Assembly (NCBI GenBank): GCA_900551005.1
Contig: URUL01000048.1
Coordinates: 1-15,285, forward strand
Origin: an uncultured Ruminococcus sp.
GTDB taxonomy: Bacteria; Bacillota; Clostridia; Oscillospirales; CAG-272
Reading direction: 5' to 3'
DNA length: 15,285 bases
Below, piece by piece: positions 1 through 5,553 of this stretch (positions are counted from its first letter, which is position 1; every line of letters starts with the position of its first letter). The translations under genes were made by a program, and so were the position numbers. The notes under the pieces are model-generated. The model saw nothing but the letters and a program-made list of their open reading frames with translations. It was not told where the DNA came from and did not search any database.

Positions 1-273
1 CTTCTCCGCCTGCAGCGCCGCCTGCGCTGGGCGCGCCGCTGGCGGGGGCATGGAGCCGCAGGCCGGCGGGCGCTGTTTTTCAACCAGCAGGTGCAGTCCG
101 CCGCAGAGGGTGTCCGCAGCACGGAGCAGCGCTCCGACAACGCCGTGGAGCTGCTGGTCATTGAGAGCGCCCTGATCGCGGGCTTTTCCAAAATTCTGGC
201 GGAGAAGCTCATCCGTCTGTGCGGCGCGGACACGGAGGATGTACTGGCGGCGGAACAGGCCAAAGAGGAATAA
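1..273 (+). CDS. Unrecognised protein, C-terminal part only
   Basis: The frame is open from the window edge to a TAA at 271-273. The last 60 residues, from a possible GTG at 91, form a plausible alpha-helical protein end with hydrophobic heptad-like spacing (ELLVIESALIAGF) and an acidic tail ending AKEE. I do not recognise a family. In favour of a real gene: the stop codon is followed at once by a strong intrinsic terminator. Against it: the segment is very GC-rich (about 68% by hand count), so all frames tend to stay open, and the jag frame on the other strand is also open through it. The sequence upstream of residue 91 is Arg/Ala/Trp-rich and less protein-like. It could be the end of an inserted element or a foreign piece joined at a contig edge. 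Confidence 0.35.
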   Translation, partial: LLRLQRRLRWARRWRGHGAAGRRALFFNQQVQSAAEGVRSTEQRSDNAVELLVIESALIAGFSKILAEKLIRLCGADTEDVLAAEQAKEE

Positions 274-672
274 AAAGAGAGAGGGCTGCGCCCTCTCTTT
301 TTTATTTGCCGCGAGATTCACCAGATACTGGAAAGCATCGAGCGTATCTCCGTGATGACCGATAAGAGCGCTCGCATCATCACCTGAAACGGTAACCGTG
401 GCTTCGCCGTTTCCCGTCTCCTCTATGGCGGCGGTGGCATTCAGCTCGAGGTCTGCGATGATCGTATTGACGAACTTTGCGGCGGCATCGAGCGGCTTGA
501 AAACATGCGTTACCTTGACGGTGGCGGGAGCACCGCCGATTCCGAGAAAGCCTTTTTTCGGCTCCTCCAAAACCTCATATTCTATTTCGTTTGCCGAAAC
601 GCCGAGCTCTGCCGCGCCTTTGGCAACGGCTTCATCGACGGTAGCGGCACGAACAGTAACTTCACTCTTCAT
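1..672 (-). CDS. jag: Jag/KhpB RNA-binding protein, broken in the KH domain
   Basis: This is the SpoIIIJ-associated (Jag/KhpB) protein, a cytoplasmic RNA-binding partner encoded after yidC in many Firmicutes. It starts at ATG 672, 24 bases after the yidC stop, with GAGG upstream. Residues 1-56 are a Jag_N domain with the hallmark KKGFLGIGG. Residues 60-123 are most of a type II KH domain, including LIGHHGDTLDAFQYLVNLA (GxxG loop as GHHG). Recognisable homology ends at about position 304. The rest of the KH domain and the whole R3H domain are missing. The frame stays open to position 1, but that part reads ERAQPSLFLFLF and onward and is the complement of a terminator and a GC-rich plus-strand frame. 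So either jag was interrupted here or the contig is misjoined. The identity of the 304-672 part is secure. Confidence 0.85.
   Translation of the reverse strand, partial: MKSEVTVRAATVDEAVAKGAAELGVSANEIEYEVLEEPKKGFLGIGGAPATVKVTHVFKPLDAAAKFVNTIIADLELNATAAIEETGNGEATVTVSGDDASALIGHHGDTLDAFQYLVNLAANKKERAQPSLFLFLFGLFRRQYILRVRAAQTDELLRQNFGKARDQGALNDQQLHGVVGALLRAADTLCGGLHLLVEKQRPPACGSMPPPAARPAQAALQAEK
277..303 (+). terminator. Intrinsic terminator at the edge of the GC-rich segment
   Basis: A perfect 9-bp stem (AGAGAGGGC at 278-286, GCCCTCTCT at 290-298) with a 3-nt loop is followed by a T run at 299-303. It begins 4 bases after the plus-strand stop codon. An A run on the left would let it act in both directions. 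It lies exactly where jag homology stops. Confidence 0.8.
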
Positions 673-696
673 TACTTTCTTTTACCTCAATATAAA

Positions 697-1689
697 TTAT
701 TCTCTATCGTAACGTGTGGGACCGCCGTCACCGAAATCCGTATCTTCCTCATCGGAATCATAATTATCGGAGAGGCGCTGTTTCTTTTTCGCTTCCGCCA
801 GCTTTTTCTTTGCTGCCTTGGCGCTGTATTCGCTTTCGGCGGCTTTGATATCCGCTTCCGTGATCTTCGGAAGCGGCATGACTTTTGCGAGGATGATCGT
901 CTGGAGTACGCTGAGCATGTTATTGAAGAACCAGTAAATACCGATTGCGGCAGGCACTCCGAAAGCGATGGCAGTAGTCATGGCGGGGAAGAAAAGATCC
1001 ATCATGATATTCATGGATTTTGCCTGCGCACCGTCCTGCATGGGCTGGGGCATGAACTTTCTCTGGAGCTTGGAAGCGAAGAACTGACCTACGAAGGTTA
1101 TTATCGGGATGACGATAAGCCAAGATGTAAAGGTCGGCTTTGCGGCAAGAGCATTTGCCATGCCGAAAAGGCTGAAGTTCGGAAGCTGGGCAAGCGTGAG
1201 CGTTTCCAGTCCCTCGATAGCATTTATCTGTCCGATGGTTTCTGCCGTGATATGGCTGAGAAGCTCGATATCACCGCGGCTGATCGTAGCTTCAAACAGC
1301 TCTGCGAGCTTGTTTATGGAATCGACGGGGAGATTGCAGATATACTGGAGAGGGTTCATCATGACTCGGTAGATGATCATGACGATGACGAGCTGGATGA
1401 TCATGGGCAGGCATCCACCGAGAGGGTTGTAGCCTCCTTCACGGTACATGTCCTGTATCTCCGCGTTCATCTTGTTCATCGTGGGCGTATCGGTTCTGCC
1501 GCTGTACTTTTTGCGTATCGCCAGCTCCTTCGGACGGAGCTTGACCTGCTTTTGCGAGGTCTTTTGCTGCTTTATGCCGAAGGGCAGAAGCACCAGCTTG
1601 ACGAGCAACGCAACAAGCAACAGGGCGATGAGATAATGCCCGGTTATGTTATTGAAAAAATTCAATATGCTTGCAAAAAATTTATACAT
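697..1689 (-). CDS. yidC: YidC/Oxa1/SpoIIIJ membrane protein insertase
   Basis: This 330-residue protein inserts and folds membrane proteins, alone or with SecYEG. Predicted membrane segments lie near residues 18-37, 94-112, 188-206, 228-246 and 248-268, the five-segment core of Gram-positive YidC. The conserved stretch YNPLGGCLPMIIQ (87-99) precedes segment 2. The hydrophilic-groove residue in segment 1, usually Arg in SpoIIIJ, appears here as Lys31 (LLVKLVLLP), a conservative change. There is no lipobox signal peptide at the start, unlike Bacillus SpoIIIJ. After residue 275 comes a charged tail, first Lys-rich and then Asp/Glu-rich, of the kind used for ribosome contact. ATG 1689 has AAAGGAG 6 bases upstream. 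It sits between yidD and jag in a one-way operon. Confidence 0.96.
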   Translation of the reverse strand: MYKFFASILNFFNNITGHYLIALLLVALLVKLVLLPFGIKQQKTSQKQVKLRPKELAIRKKYSGRTDTPTMNKMNAEIQDMYREGGYNPLGGCLPMIIQLVIVMIIYRVMMNPLQYICNLPVDSINKLAELFEATISRGDIELLSHITAETIGQINAIEGLETLTLAQLPNFSLFGMANALAAKPTFTSWLIVIPIITFVGQFFASKLQRKFMPQPMQDGAQAKSMNIMMDLFFPAMTTAIAFGVPAAIGIYWFFNNMLSVLQTIILAKVMPLPKITEADIKAAESEYSAKAAKKKLAEAKKKQRLSDNYDSDEEDTDFGDGGPTRYDRE

Positions 1690-1731
1690 CGTTTTCTCCT
1701 TTGAAACAGGTAGAAATAAACAGCGTGAAGA

Positions 1732-1953
1732 TCACTTTTTTCTTTTGGGAACAGGGTCGCTGCCACCCCTGCAGAAAGGATTGCATCTGAGGATCCGCCA
1801 TACGGTAAGCGCAAGTCCGCGGAAAAATCCCCATTCCGAGAAAGCTTCTATTGCGTACTGCGAGCAGGTCGGCGTGAAGCGACAGCAGGGCCGCTTCAGC
1901 GGAGAAATGAATTTTCTGTAGAATTTTACCAGCGCTATGGCAATATATTTCAT
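1732..1953 (-). CDS. yidD: YidD membrane-insertion efficiency factor
   Basis: This is a 73-residue member of the YidD/DUF37 family, a small membrane-associated protein that assists YidC-dependent insertion. The family signature is complete: CCRFTPTCSQYAIEAF (28-43), then RILRCNPFCRGGSDPVP near the C-terminus, with the conserved cysteines. A start at ATG 1953 (MKYIAIALVKFYRKF) gives the usual family length and an amphipathic N-terminal helix. The upstream in-frame ATG at 2040 would add 29 residues that overlap the rnpA end and look unlike the family, so I reject it. The ribosome site is weak (GGTTGGTG), which suggests coupling to rnpA, whose stop is 19 bases upstream. It is followed after 42 bases by yidC. 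Confidence 0.93.
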   Translation of the reverse strand: MKYIAIALVKFYRKFISPLKRPCCRFTPTCSQYAIEAFSEWGFFRGLALTVWRILRCNPFCRGGSDPVPKRKK

Positions 1954-1972
1954 TTGCGCACCAACCGTTTTG

Positions 1973-2383
1973 TCATGCCCCGGAAGAGGGTGCCGCTCCG
2001 TCGGATTTCGGAAGCAGCAGGCCGAGCTTTCCTGCGGCATAGAGCAGATCGCCGTATATATCGCCGCTTTTCGCGGTGACGGCTGCGGGCTTTGCCGCTA
2101 TGACGATAAGCATTCCTTTTTTTATAGTATTTTCCCTCTCGAGAGAGGAATATGCGGCACGCAGAATACGGCGTACTCTCGTGCGCACAACCGCTTTACC
2201 GAGCTTCTTCGAAACCGTGAGTCCCAGTCGGTTTACCTTCGTTTTCAGCGGATTTTCGCGGGCAAGCCGCGATGCGTGGTAATCGGTCAGAGCATATACC
2301 ACGATATGCCGGCAGAAGACCTTCTGCCCTTTTTCATACACCTTTTTAAAAAGGTGATTCTCGGAAATTGCCATGTTTTTCAC
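1973..2383 (-). CDS. rnpA: Ribonuclease P protein component
   Basis: This 136-residue protein is the protein subunit of RNase P, which with the catalytic RNA removes 5' leaders from tRNA precursors. The family core NRLGLTVSKKLGKAVV (51-66) is followed by RTRVRRILRAAY (67-78). The usually strict RNR motif is RTR here. I chose the GTG start at 2383 because GGAGG (2391-2395) lies 7 bases from it. The in-frame ATG at 2374 would be 16 bases away. The protein is slightly longer than typical (about 115-120), with a Ser/Gly/Ala tail after residue 126. It sits 126 bases after rpmH, separated by a terminator-like structure, and immediately before yidD. Confidence 0.95.
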   Translation of the reverse strand: MKNMAISENHLFKKVYEKGQKVFCRHIVVYALTDYHASRLARENPLKTKVNRLGLTVSKKLGKAVVRTRVRRILRAAYSSLERENTIKKGMLIVIAAKPAAVTAKSGDIYGDLLYAAGKLGLLLPKSDGAAPSSGA

Positions 2384-2390
2384 ACAGATT

Positions 2391-2395
2391 CCTCC
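2391..2395 (-). promoter_or_regulatory. Ribosome binding site fixing the rnpA GTG start
   Basis: CCTCC on the plus strand is GGAGG on the coding strand. It lies 7 bases from GTG 2383 and 16 bases from ATG 2374, so the GTG is the better start. Confidence 0.75.
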
Positions 2396-2429
2396 GAAAA
2401 ATCAGTTTTTGGAGTCCGTCTTTTTCTCG

Positions 2430-2499
2430 GCTTTGTTCCCATAAAAAATGAAAGCCCATGAATACAGACACAGGCTTAAATCTATTTTCGGAACAAAGC
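2430..2499 (-). terminator. Partial terminator nested in a 10-bp outer stem, rpmH-rnpA gap
   Basis: Read on the minus strand, a 9-bp stem (2477-2469 with 2460-2452, two G-U pairs, 8-nt loop) is followed by a U-rich stretch (six in a row at 2448-2443), the form of a moderate intrinsic terminator. It is enclosed by a perfect 10-bp inverted repeat, GCTTTGTTCC at 2499-2490 and GGAACAAAGC at 2439-2430. The inner structure would reduce transcription beyond rpmH, giving more L34 than RNase P protein. The outer stem can only form in read-through RNA. Confidence 0.6.
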
Positions 2500-2509
2500 A
2501 CGACTGAAA

Positions 2510-2644
2510 TCAGTAGCTAAGGCGACCTCTGCCTTTAGCACGTCTTCTTTTCAGCACCTTGCGGCCGTTTGCTGTGCTCATTCTCTTGCGGAAGCCATGC
2601 TCCTTCTGTCTCTGAAGTTTCTTAGGTTGATAAGTTCTCAGCAT
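2510..2644 (-). CDS. rpmH: Ribosomal protein bL34
   Basis: This 44-residue, strongly basic protein of the large ribosomal subunit begins MLRTYQPKKLQRQKEHGFRK and ends RRRAKGRGRLSY, matching L34 over its whole length, including the MSTANGRKVLKRRRAKGR core. ATG 2644 is preceded by AAGGAGGTG 7 to 8 bases upstream. It is the first gene of the rpmH-rnpA-yidD-yidC-jag operon and has a consensus promoter about 80 bases upstream. It is too short for many ORF callers. Confidence 0.98.
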   Translation of the reverse strand: MLRTYQPKKLQRQKEHGFRKRMSTANGRKVLKRRRAKGRGRLSY

Positions 2645-2722
2645 TATTCAACACCTCCTTACATTGTCGCGCTGTGACGAAAAAACGGCACAGCGGCGTA
2701 TAACGCTACAACTACATCGTAC

Positions 2723-2752
2723 ATTATACACACAAATGGGCGCTCTTGTCAA
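2723..2752 (-). promoter_or_regulatory. rpmH operon promoter
   Basis: On the minus strand TTGACA (2752-2747) and TATAAT (2728-2723) are both perfect sigma-A consensus, with an 18-bp spacer, pointing at rpmH. TTATACACA, a perfect match to the DnaA-box consensus TTATNCACA, covers 2724-2732 on the plus strand and so overlaps the -10. Confidence 0.85.
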
Positions 2753-2832
2753 GTGGAAAATAAATTTTTCATGCGATTTTTCACATAAAGACAGCATTTT
2801 TAAATATTTTTTTCTGAAATCGGGCGATTCTC

Positions 2833-2861
2833 TTGACAATAACGTCATTGCCATGTATAAT
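2833..2861 (+). promoter_or_regulatory. Promoter of the GntR-ABC operon
   Basis: TTGACA (2833-2838) and TATAAT (2856-2861) are both perfect, with a 17-bp spacer; the expected start is near 2868. GTATAATTGTAC (2855-2866), an inverted repeat with one mismatched pair, overlaps the -10 and is a candidate operator for the small GntR regulator encoded just downstream. Confidence 0.85.
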
Positions 2862-2896
2862 TGTACTGTGAAAACAGAACAAGAAAGGAGAACGTC

Positions 2897-3289
2897 ATGG
2901 CATGGAATTTTTCCGGCAGCATGCCGATATATATTCAGATAGCAAATAAACTCAAGCTGCGCATTTTCTCGGGGATGTATTCCGAGGGAACGAAAATACC
3001 CAGCGTGCGCGATATAGCAAGCGAAGCCTCGGCAAATCCGAATACGGTGGTAAAGGCGCTCACGATGCTGTGTGATGAAGGGATCATCTATGCCAAGAGC
3101 ACGGCGGGAAACTTTGTCACGGAGGACAGAAGCGTCATAGATGCCGCGCGGGAAAAGACCGCCGTACAGATAACGGCTGAATTTGCGGACACCATGGCTC
3201 AGATCGGCTTAAGCCGCGAAAAAGCCGAAGCACTGCTTGAAAAATATCTCAGAAAGGATAACGTAAATGGAAATCATACTGGAATGTAA
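2897..3289 (+). CDS. YtrA-subfamily GntR transcriptional regulator
   Basis: This 130-residue regulator has an N-terminal winged helix-turn-helix (about residues 10-75): PIYIQIANKLKLRIFSG, then GTKIPSVRDIASEASANPNT and VVKALTMLCDEGIIYAKSTAGNFV, the GntR family pattern. Only about 50 residues follow, too few for a FadR or HutC ligand domain, which places it in the YtrA subfamily that represses adjacent ABC transporters, often induced by cell-envelope antibiotics. ATG 2897 has AAAGGAG 6 bases upstream. The in-frame TTG at 2861 lies inside the promoter -10 and is rejected. It overlaps the ATPase gene by 23 bases. Autorepression is inferred from the palindrome at the promoter. Confidence 0.93.
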   Translation: MAWNFSGSMPIYIQIANKLKLRIFSGMYSEGTKIPSVRDIASEASANPNTVVKALTMLCDEGIIYAKSTAGNFVTEDRSVIDAAREKTAVQITAEFADTMAQIGLSREKAEALLEKYLRKDNVNGNHTGM

Positions 3290-3965
3290 AAACCTTTTCA
3301 AATCTTACAGCGGCATTCCCGCCCTTGTCAATTTCAATCTCACGCTTTATTCGGGCAAAATAATCGGTCTTCTCGGACCGAACGGAAGCGGCAAGACGAC
3401 GCTCATAAAGCTGGCGGCAGGGCTGCTTACGCCCACCTCGGGAGAAATAACGGTAGGAGGGCTTTGTCCGGGCGTTATCACGAAGAGCGCCGTTTCCTAT
3501 CTTCCCGAGCGCACGTATCTCAATGTGGGACTGACCGTAGATGATACGGTGGCGCTCTTCCGCGATTTCTATGCGGATTTCGATACCGCACGCGCACATG
3601 ATCTCTTTTCCAAGCTCGGGATAGATACAAGCAGAAAAATAAAAACGCTCTCCAAAGGTACGCGCGAAAAAGTCCAGCTTATTCTCGTCATGAGCCGAAG
3701 AGCAAGGCTCTATCTGCTCGATGAGCCGATAGCAGGCGTTGACCCTGCCGCACGAGAGTTTATTCTGCATACCATTATATCAAATTACGACCCGAGCGCG
3801 ACGGTGCTCATATCCACGCATCTGATTGCCGATGTAGAGCAGGTGCTTGACGAATTCGTATTCATCAGAAGCGGTGAAGCGATCATGCACGATACCGTGG
3901 ACGGCGCAAGAGAAAAACACGGCATGACGATAGATGCTCTTTTCAGGGAGGTGTTCAAATGTTAG
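3267..3965 (+). CDS. ABC transporter ATP-binding protein (YtrB-like)
   Basis: This 232-residue cytoplasmic ATPase powers the permease encoded next to it. It has Walker A GPNGSGKT (37-44), the Q-loop region replaced by LPERTYL (79-85) as in YtrB/EcsA-like export ATPases, signature LSKGT (128-132), Walker B LYLLDEP (148-154) and the switch histidine in ISTH (182-185). The length fits a single nucleotide-binding domain. ATG 3267 lies within the end of the regulator gene with AAAGGA about 8 bases upstream, so translation is probably coupled. The 3' end overlaps the permease gene by 7 bases. The substrate is not evident; partners of YtrA-type regulators usually act in export or envelope defence. 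Confidence 0.95.
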   Translation: MEIILECKNLFKSYSGIPALVNFNLTLYSGKIIGLLGPNGSGKTTLIKLAAGLLTPTSGEITVGGLCPGVITKSAVSYLPERTYLNVGLTVDDTVALFRDFYADFDTARAHDLFSKLGIDTSRKIKTLSKGTREKVQLILVMSRRARLYLLDEPIAGVDPAAREFILHTIISNYDPSATVLISTHLIADVEQVLDEFVFIRSGEAIMHDTVDGAREKHGMTIDALFREVFKC

Positions 3966-4843
3966 GCAAGCTTTTAAAGCATGAATTCAGAGCGACAAGA
4001 CGCACTATGTTTGCGATCCTGCTCGGTTCGCTCGCCGCTTCCGCCGCAGGTTTCGGTCTGATCATTCTCTGCCTGCATCCGAGCCTTCTGCCCGCAATCG
4101 AGGGCGAAGTTTTAGGGGTGCTCAGAACGGTCGCTTATATTCCGCTTACATTGATAATCATCGCTTCATATATCTTCGGCTTTGCAAGCCTCATGATCGT
4201 GCTTATCTTCATATTGATAAGGTACTATAAAAACTTTTTCTCCGACGAAGGATATCTTACCTTTACGCTTCCCGTTACTCCTCACGAGCTTCTTTGGTCA
4301 AAGATCATTTCCGCTATGGTATGGATGTTCGGCGCTCTTGTCACGACGTGTCTGGCATTTGCATCGCTTTTCGGCTCGATTTGTTTGGTTGCGGTGGCAT
4401 CAGAGGGTGTCGATGTCAATATGATGATCCCCTCTCTTGAGGAGATCCTGCGACAGGCGTTTGGAGAATTTCTGACAGTGTATTTCGACTCTGCCGAAGC
4501 ATGGTTTGCAATACTGCGTATGGCTCTGACGGCGGTTCTTCTCGGCATAGTTCAGCTGATACTCTATTATTTTGCCATAACACTTGGCGCCATGGTAAGC
4601 AAGAAGCACAAGGTCTGGGCTTCCATAGGCATGTATATCGCGATCAATGCGGGAATCAGCACATTCAATGGGATTCTCTCCTTTATAACGGTCGGTATCG
4701 TGAGTATCGTTTCAAAGGGCGATGTATCGGCATTTTCCGCAGCGGTGGCAGGATATGTTCAGGATGTCGCGATGCTGATAGTAGGTATTATCGTATACTT
4801 CATAACGGTCAGAATTCTGCAAAAGAAAGTAAATCTCGAATAA
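3959..4843 (+). CDS. ABC-2 type permease of the GntR-ABC operon
   Basis: This 294-residue membrane protein has about six hydrophobic segments (roughly 18-40, 58-88, 115-145, 185-210, 222-245, 265-285) and starts with a short cytoplasmic MLGKLLKHEFRATRR. YKNFFSDEGYLTFTLPVTPH after the second segment is characteristic of clostridial ABC-2 permeases of the bacitracin/lantibiotic-protection type. A Glu-rich extracytoplasmic loop lies near residues 150-180. GGAGG (3949-3953) is 5 bases upstream of ATG 3959, and the gene overlaps the ATPase gene by 7 bases, so the two are almost certainly co-translated. It is the last gene before the hairpin terminator at 4865-4910. The exact substrate is unknown. 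Confidence 0.9.
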   Translation: MLGKLLKHEFRATRRTMFAILLGSLAASAAGFGLIILCLHPSLLPAIEGEVLGVLRTVAYIPLTLIIIASYIFGFASLMIVLIFILIRYYKNFFSDEGYLTFTLPVTPHELLWSKIISAMVWMFGALVTTCLAFASLFGSICLVAVASEGVDVNMMIPSLEEILRQAFGEFLTVYFDSAEAWFAILRMALTAVLLGIVQLILYYFAITLGAMVSKKHKVWASIGMYIAINAGISTFNGILSFITVGIVSIVSKGDVSAFSAAVAGYVQDVAMLIVGIIVYFITVRILQKKVNLE

Positions 4844-4849
4844 AGAGCA

Positions 4850-4879
4850 ATAACAAAAACAAATCTCCGCGAATATACT
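4850..4879 (+). promoter_or_regulatory. Possible weak promoter of the amidase gene inside the hairpin
   Basis: TATACT (4874-4879) is one base from consensus; 18 bases upstream ATAACA (4850-4855) matches TTGACA at 4 of 6. A transcript starting near 4886 would lack the 5' arm of the hairpin and leave the GGAGG free. The match is modest and this is an inference. Confidence 0.3.
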
Positions 4880-4910
4880 GTGAAAAAAGTATATTTGCGG
4901 AGGTTTTTTC
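4865..4910 (+). terminator. Terminator of the GntR-ABC operon, containing the amidase ribosome site
   Basis: A 14-bp stem (4865-4878 with 4889-4902, one G-T pair) and a 10-nt loop are followed by GTTTTTTC. The 3' arm holds GGAGG (4899-4903), which is 7 bases from the amidase ATG at 4911. The same bases therefore serve as terminator stem and Shine-Dalgarno sequence. Folding of the full stem would hide the ribosome site. Confidence 0.88.
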
Positions 4911-5477
4911 ATGGCGATAAAAATTTTCATAGACCAAGGGCACAATCCCGAAAATCCGAATGCGGGAGCGGAGGGAAACGGCTACAGGGAGCAGGATCTT
5001 GTTTATACGATCGGAGAGGAATTGAATACGCTTTTAAACAGAAATCCGAATTTCGAGGCGAGACTCTCGCGCAATTCGCCCGATGAAATACTCGGCACGA
5101 GCACCGCCTCCTCGCTTCGGGAGAGGGTGAGCGCGGCGAACGAATGGGGAGCGGATTATTTCATCAGTCTGCATGCAAATGCCTCCGAGATACCGACGGC
5201 GTCGGGAAGCGAGGCTTTTGTATACAGCAGCACGTCTCCTGCGTTTCCTTTCGCGGAAAATATACTCATCGGTCTGCATGATGCGACGGGACTGCCGAAC
5301 CGCGGAGTCTCCCTGCGCCCGACGCTCTATGTCCTGCGCGCGACAGCCATGCCGGCAACGCTGCTGGAGCTCGGCTTCATAACGAATGCGGGCGATGCCG
5401 CTCTCATGGCAAATAATCCCGGGCTTTTTGCACGAGGGATCTATAACGGGATCCTTGCGTATTTCGGACTTTCGTGA
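4911..5477 (+). CDS. N-acetylmuramoyl-L-alanine amidase (Amidase_3, zinc dependent)
   Basis: This 188-residue enzyme cleaves the amide bond between N-acetylmuramic acid and L-alanine in peptidoglycan. Zinc ligands are visible as His11 (FIDQGHNP), Glu27 (GYREQDL) and His88 (SLHANA), with the catalytic glutamate at Glu153 (LLELGFITN). The protein is just the catalytic domain: no signal peptide, no cell-wall-binding repeats. ATG 4911 must be the start because strand 1 and His11 follow at once. Without a signal peptide it may act after lysis, in the mother cell like CwlC, or be exported by an unseen route. Its ribosome site lies in the preceding terminator stem. A bidirectional terminator follows it. 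Confidence 0.95.
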   Translation: MAIKIFIDQGHNPENPNAGAEGNGYREQDLVYTIGEELNTLLNRNPNFEARLSRNSPDEILGTSTASSLRERVSAANEWGADYFISLHANASEIPTASGSEAFVYSSTSPAFPFAENILIGLHDATGLPNRGVSLRPTLYVLRATAMPATLLELGFITNAGDAALMANNPGLFARGIYNGILAYFGLS

Positions 5478-5500
5478 ATCAGAGCGCCGCAGAAAAACAA

Positions 5501-5533
5501 AAAATGCCGGGGAAGCTGGTTCCTCGGCATTTT
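5501..5533. terminator. Bidirectional terminator between amidase and rnjA
   Basis: A 14-bp stem (5501-5514 with 5520-5533, one G-T pair) closes on a GCTGG loop. An A run on the left and a T run on the right let it terminate both the plus-strand amidase and the minus-strand rnjA, which converge here. Confidence 0.88.
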
Positions 5534-5553
5534 CATTTGCAAAGAGACTGTCC

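Noticed and set aside
1..273. Assigning the GC-rich frame to a transposase or phage protein
   Set aside because: No motif supports any such family; only its position next to a broken gene suggests a mobile origin.
505..1704. A 399-codon open frame on the plus strand
   Set aside because: It lies wholly over yidC and part of jag on the other strand, has no family resemblance, and is rich in His, Arg and Cys as shadow frames usually are.
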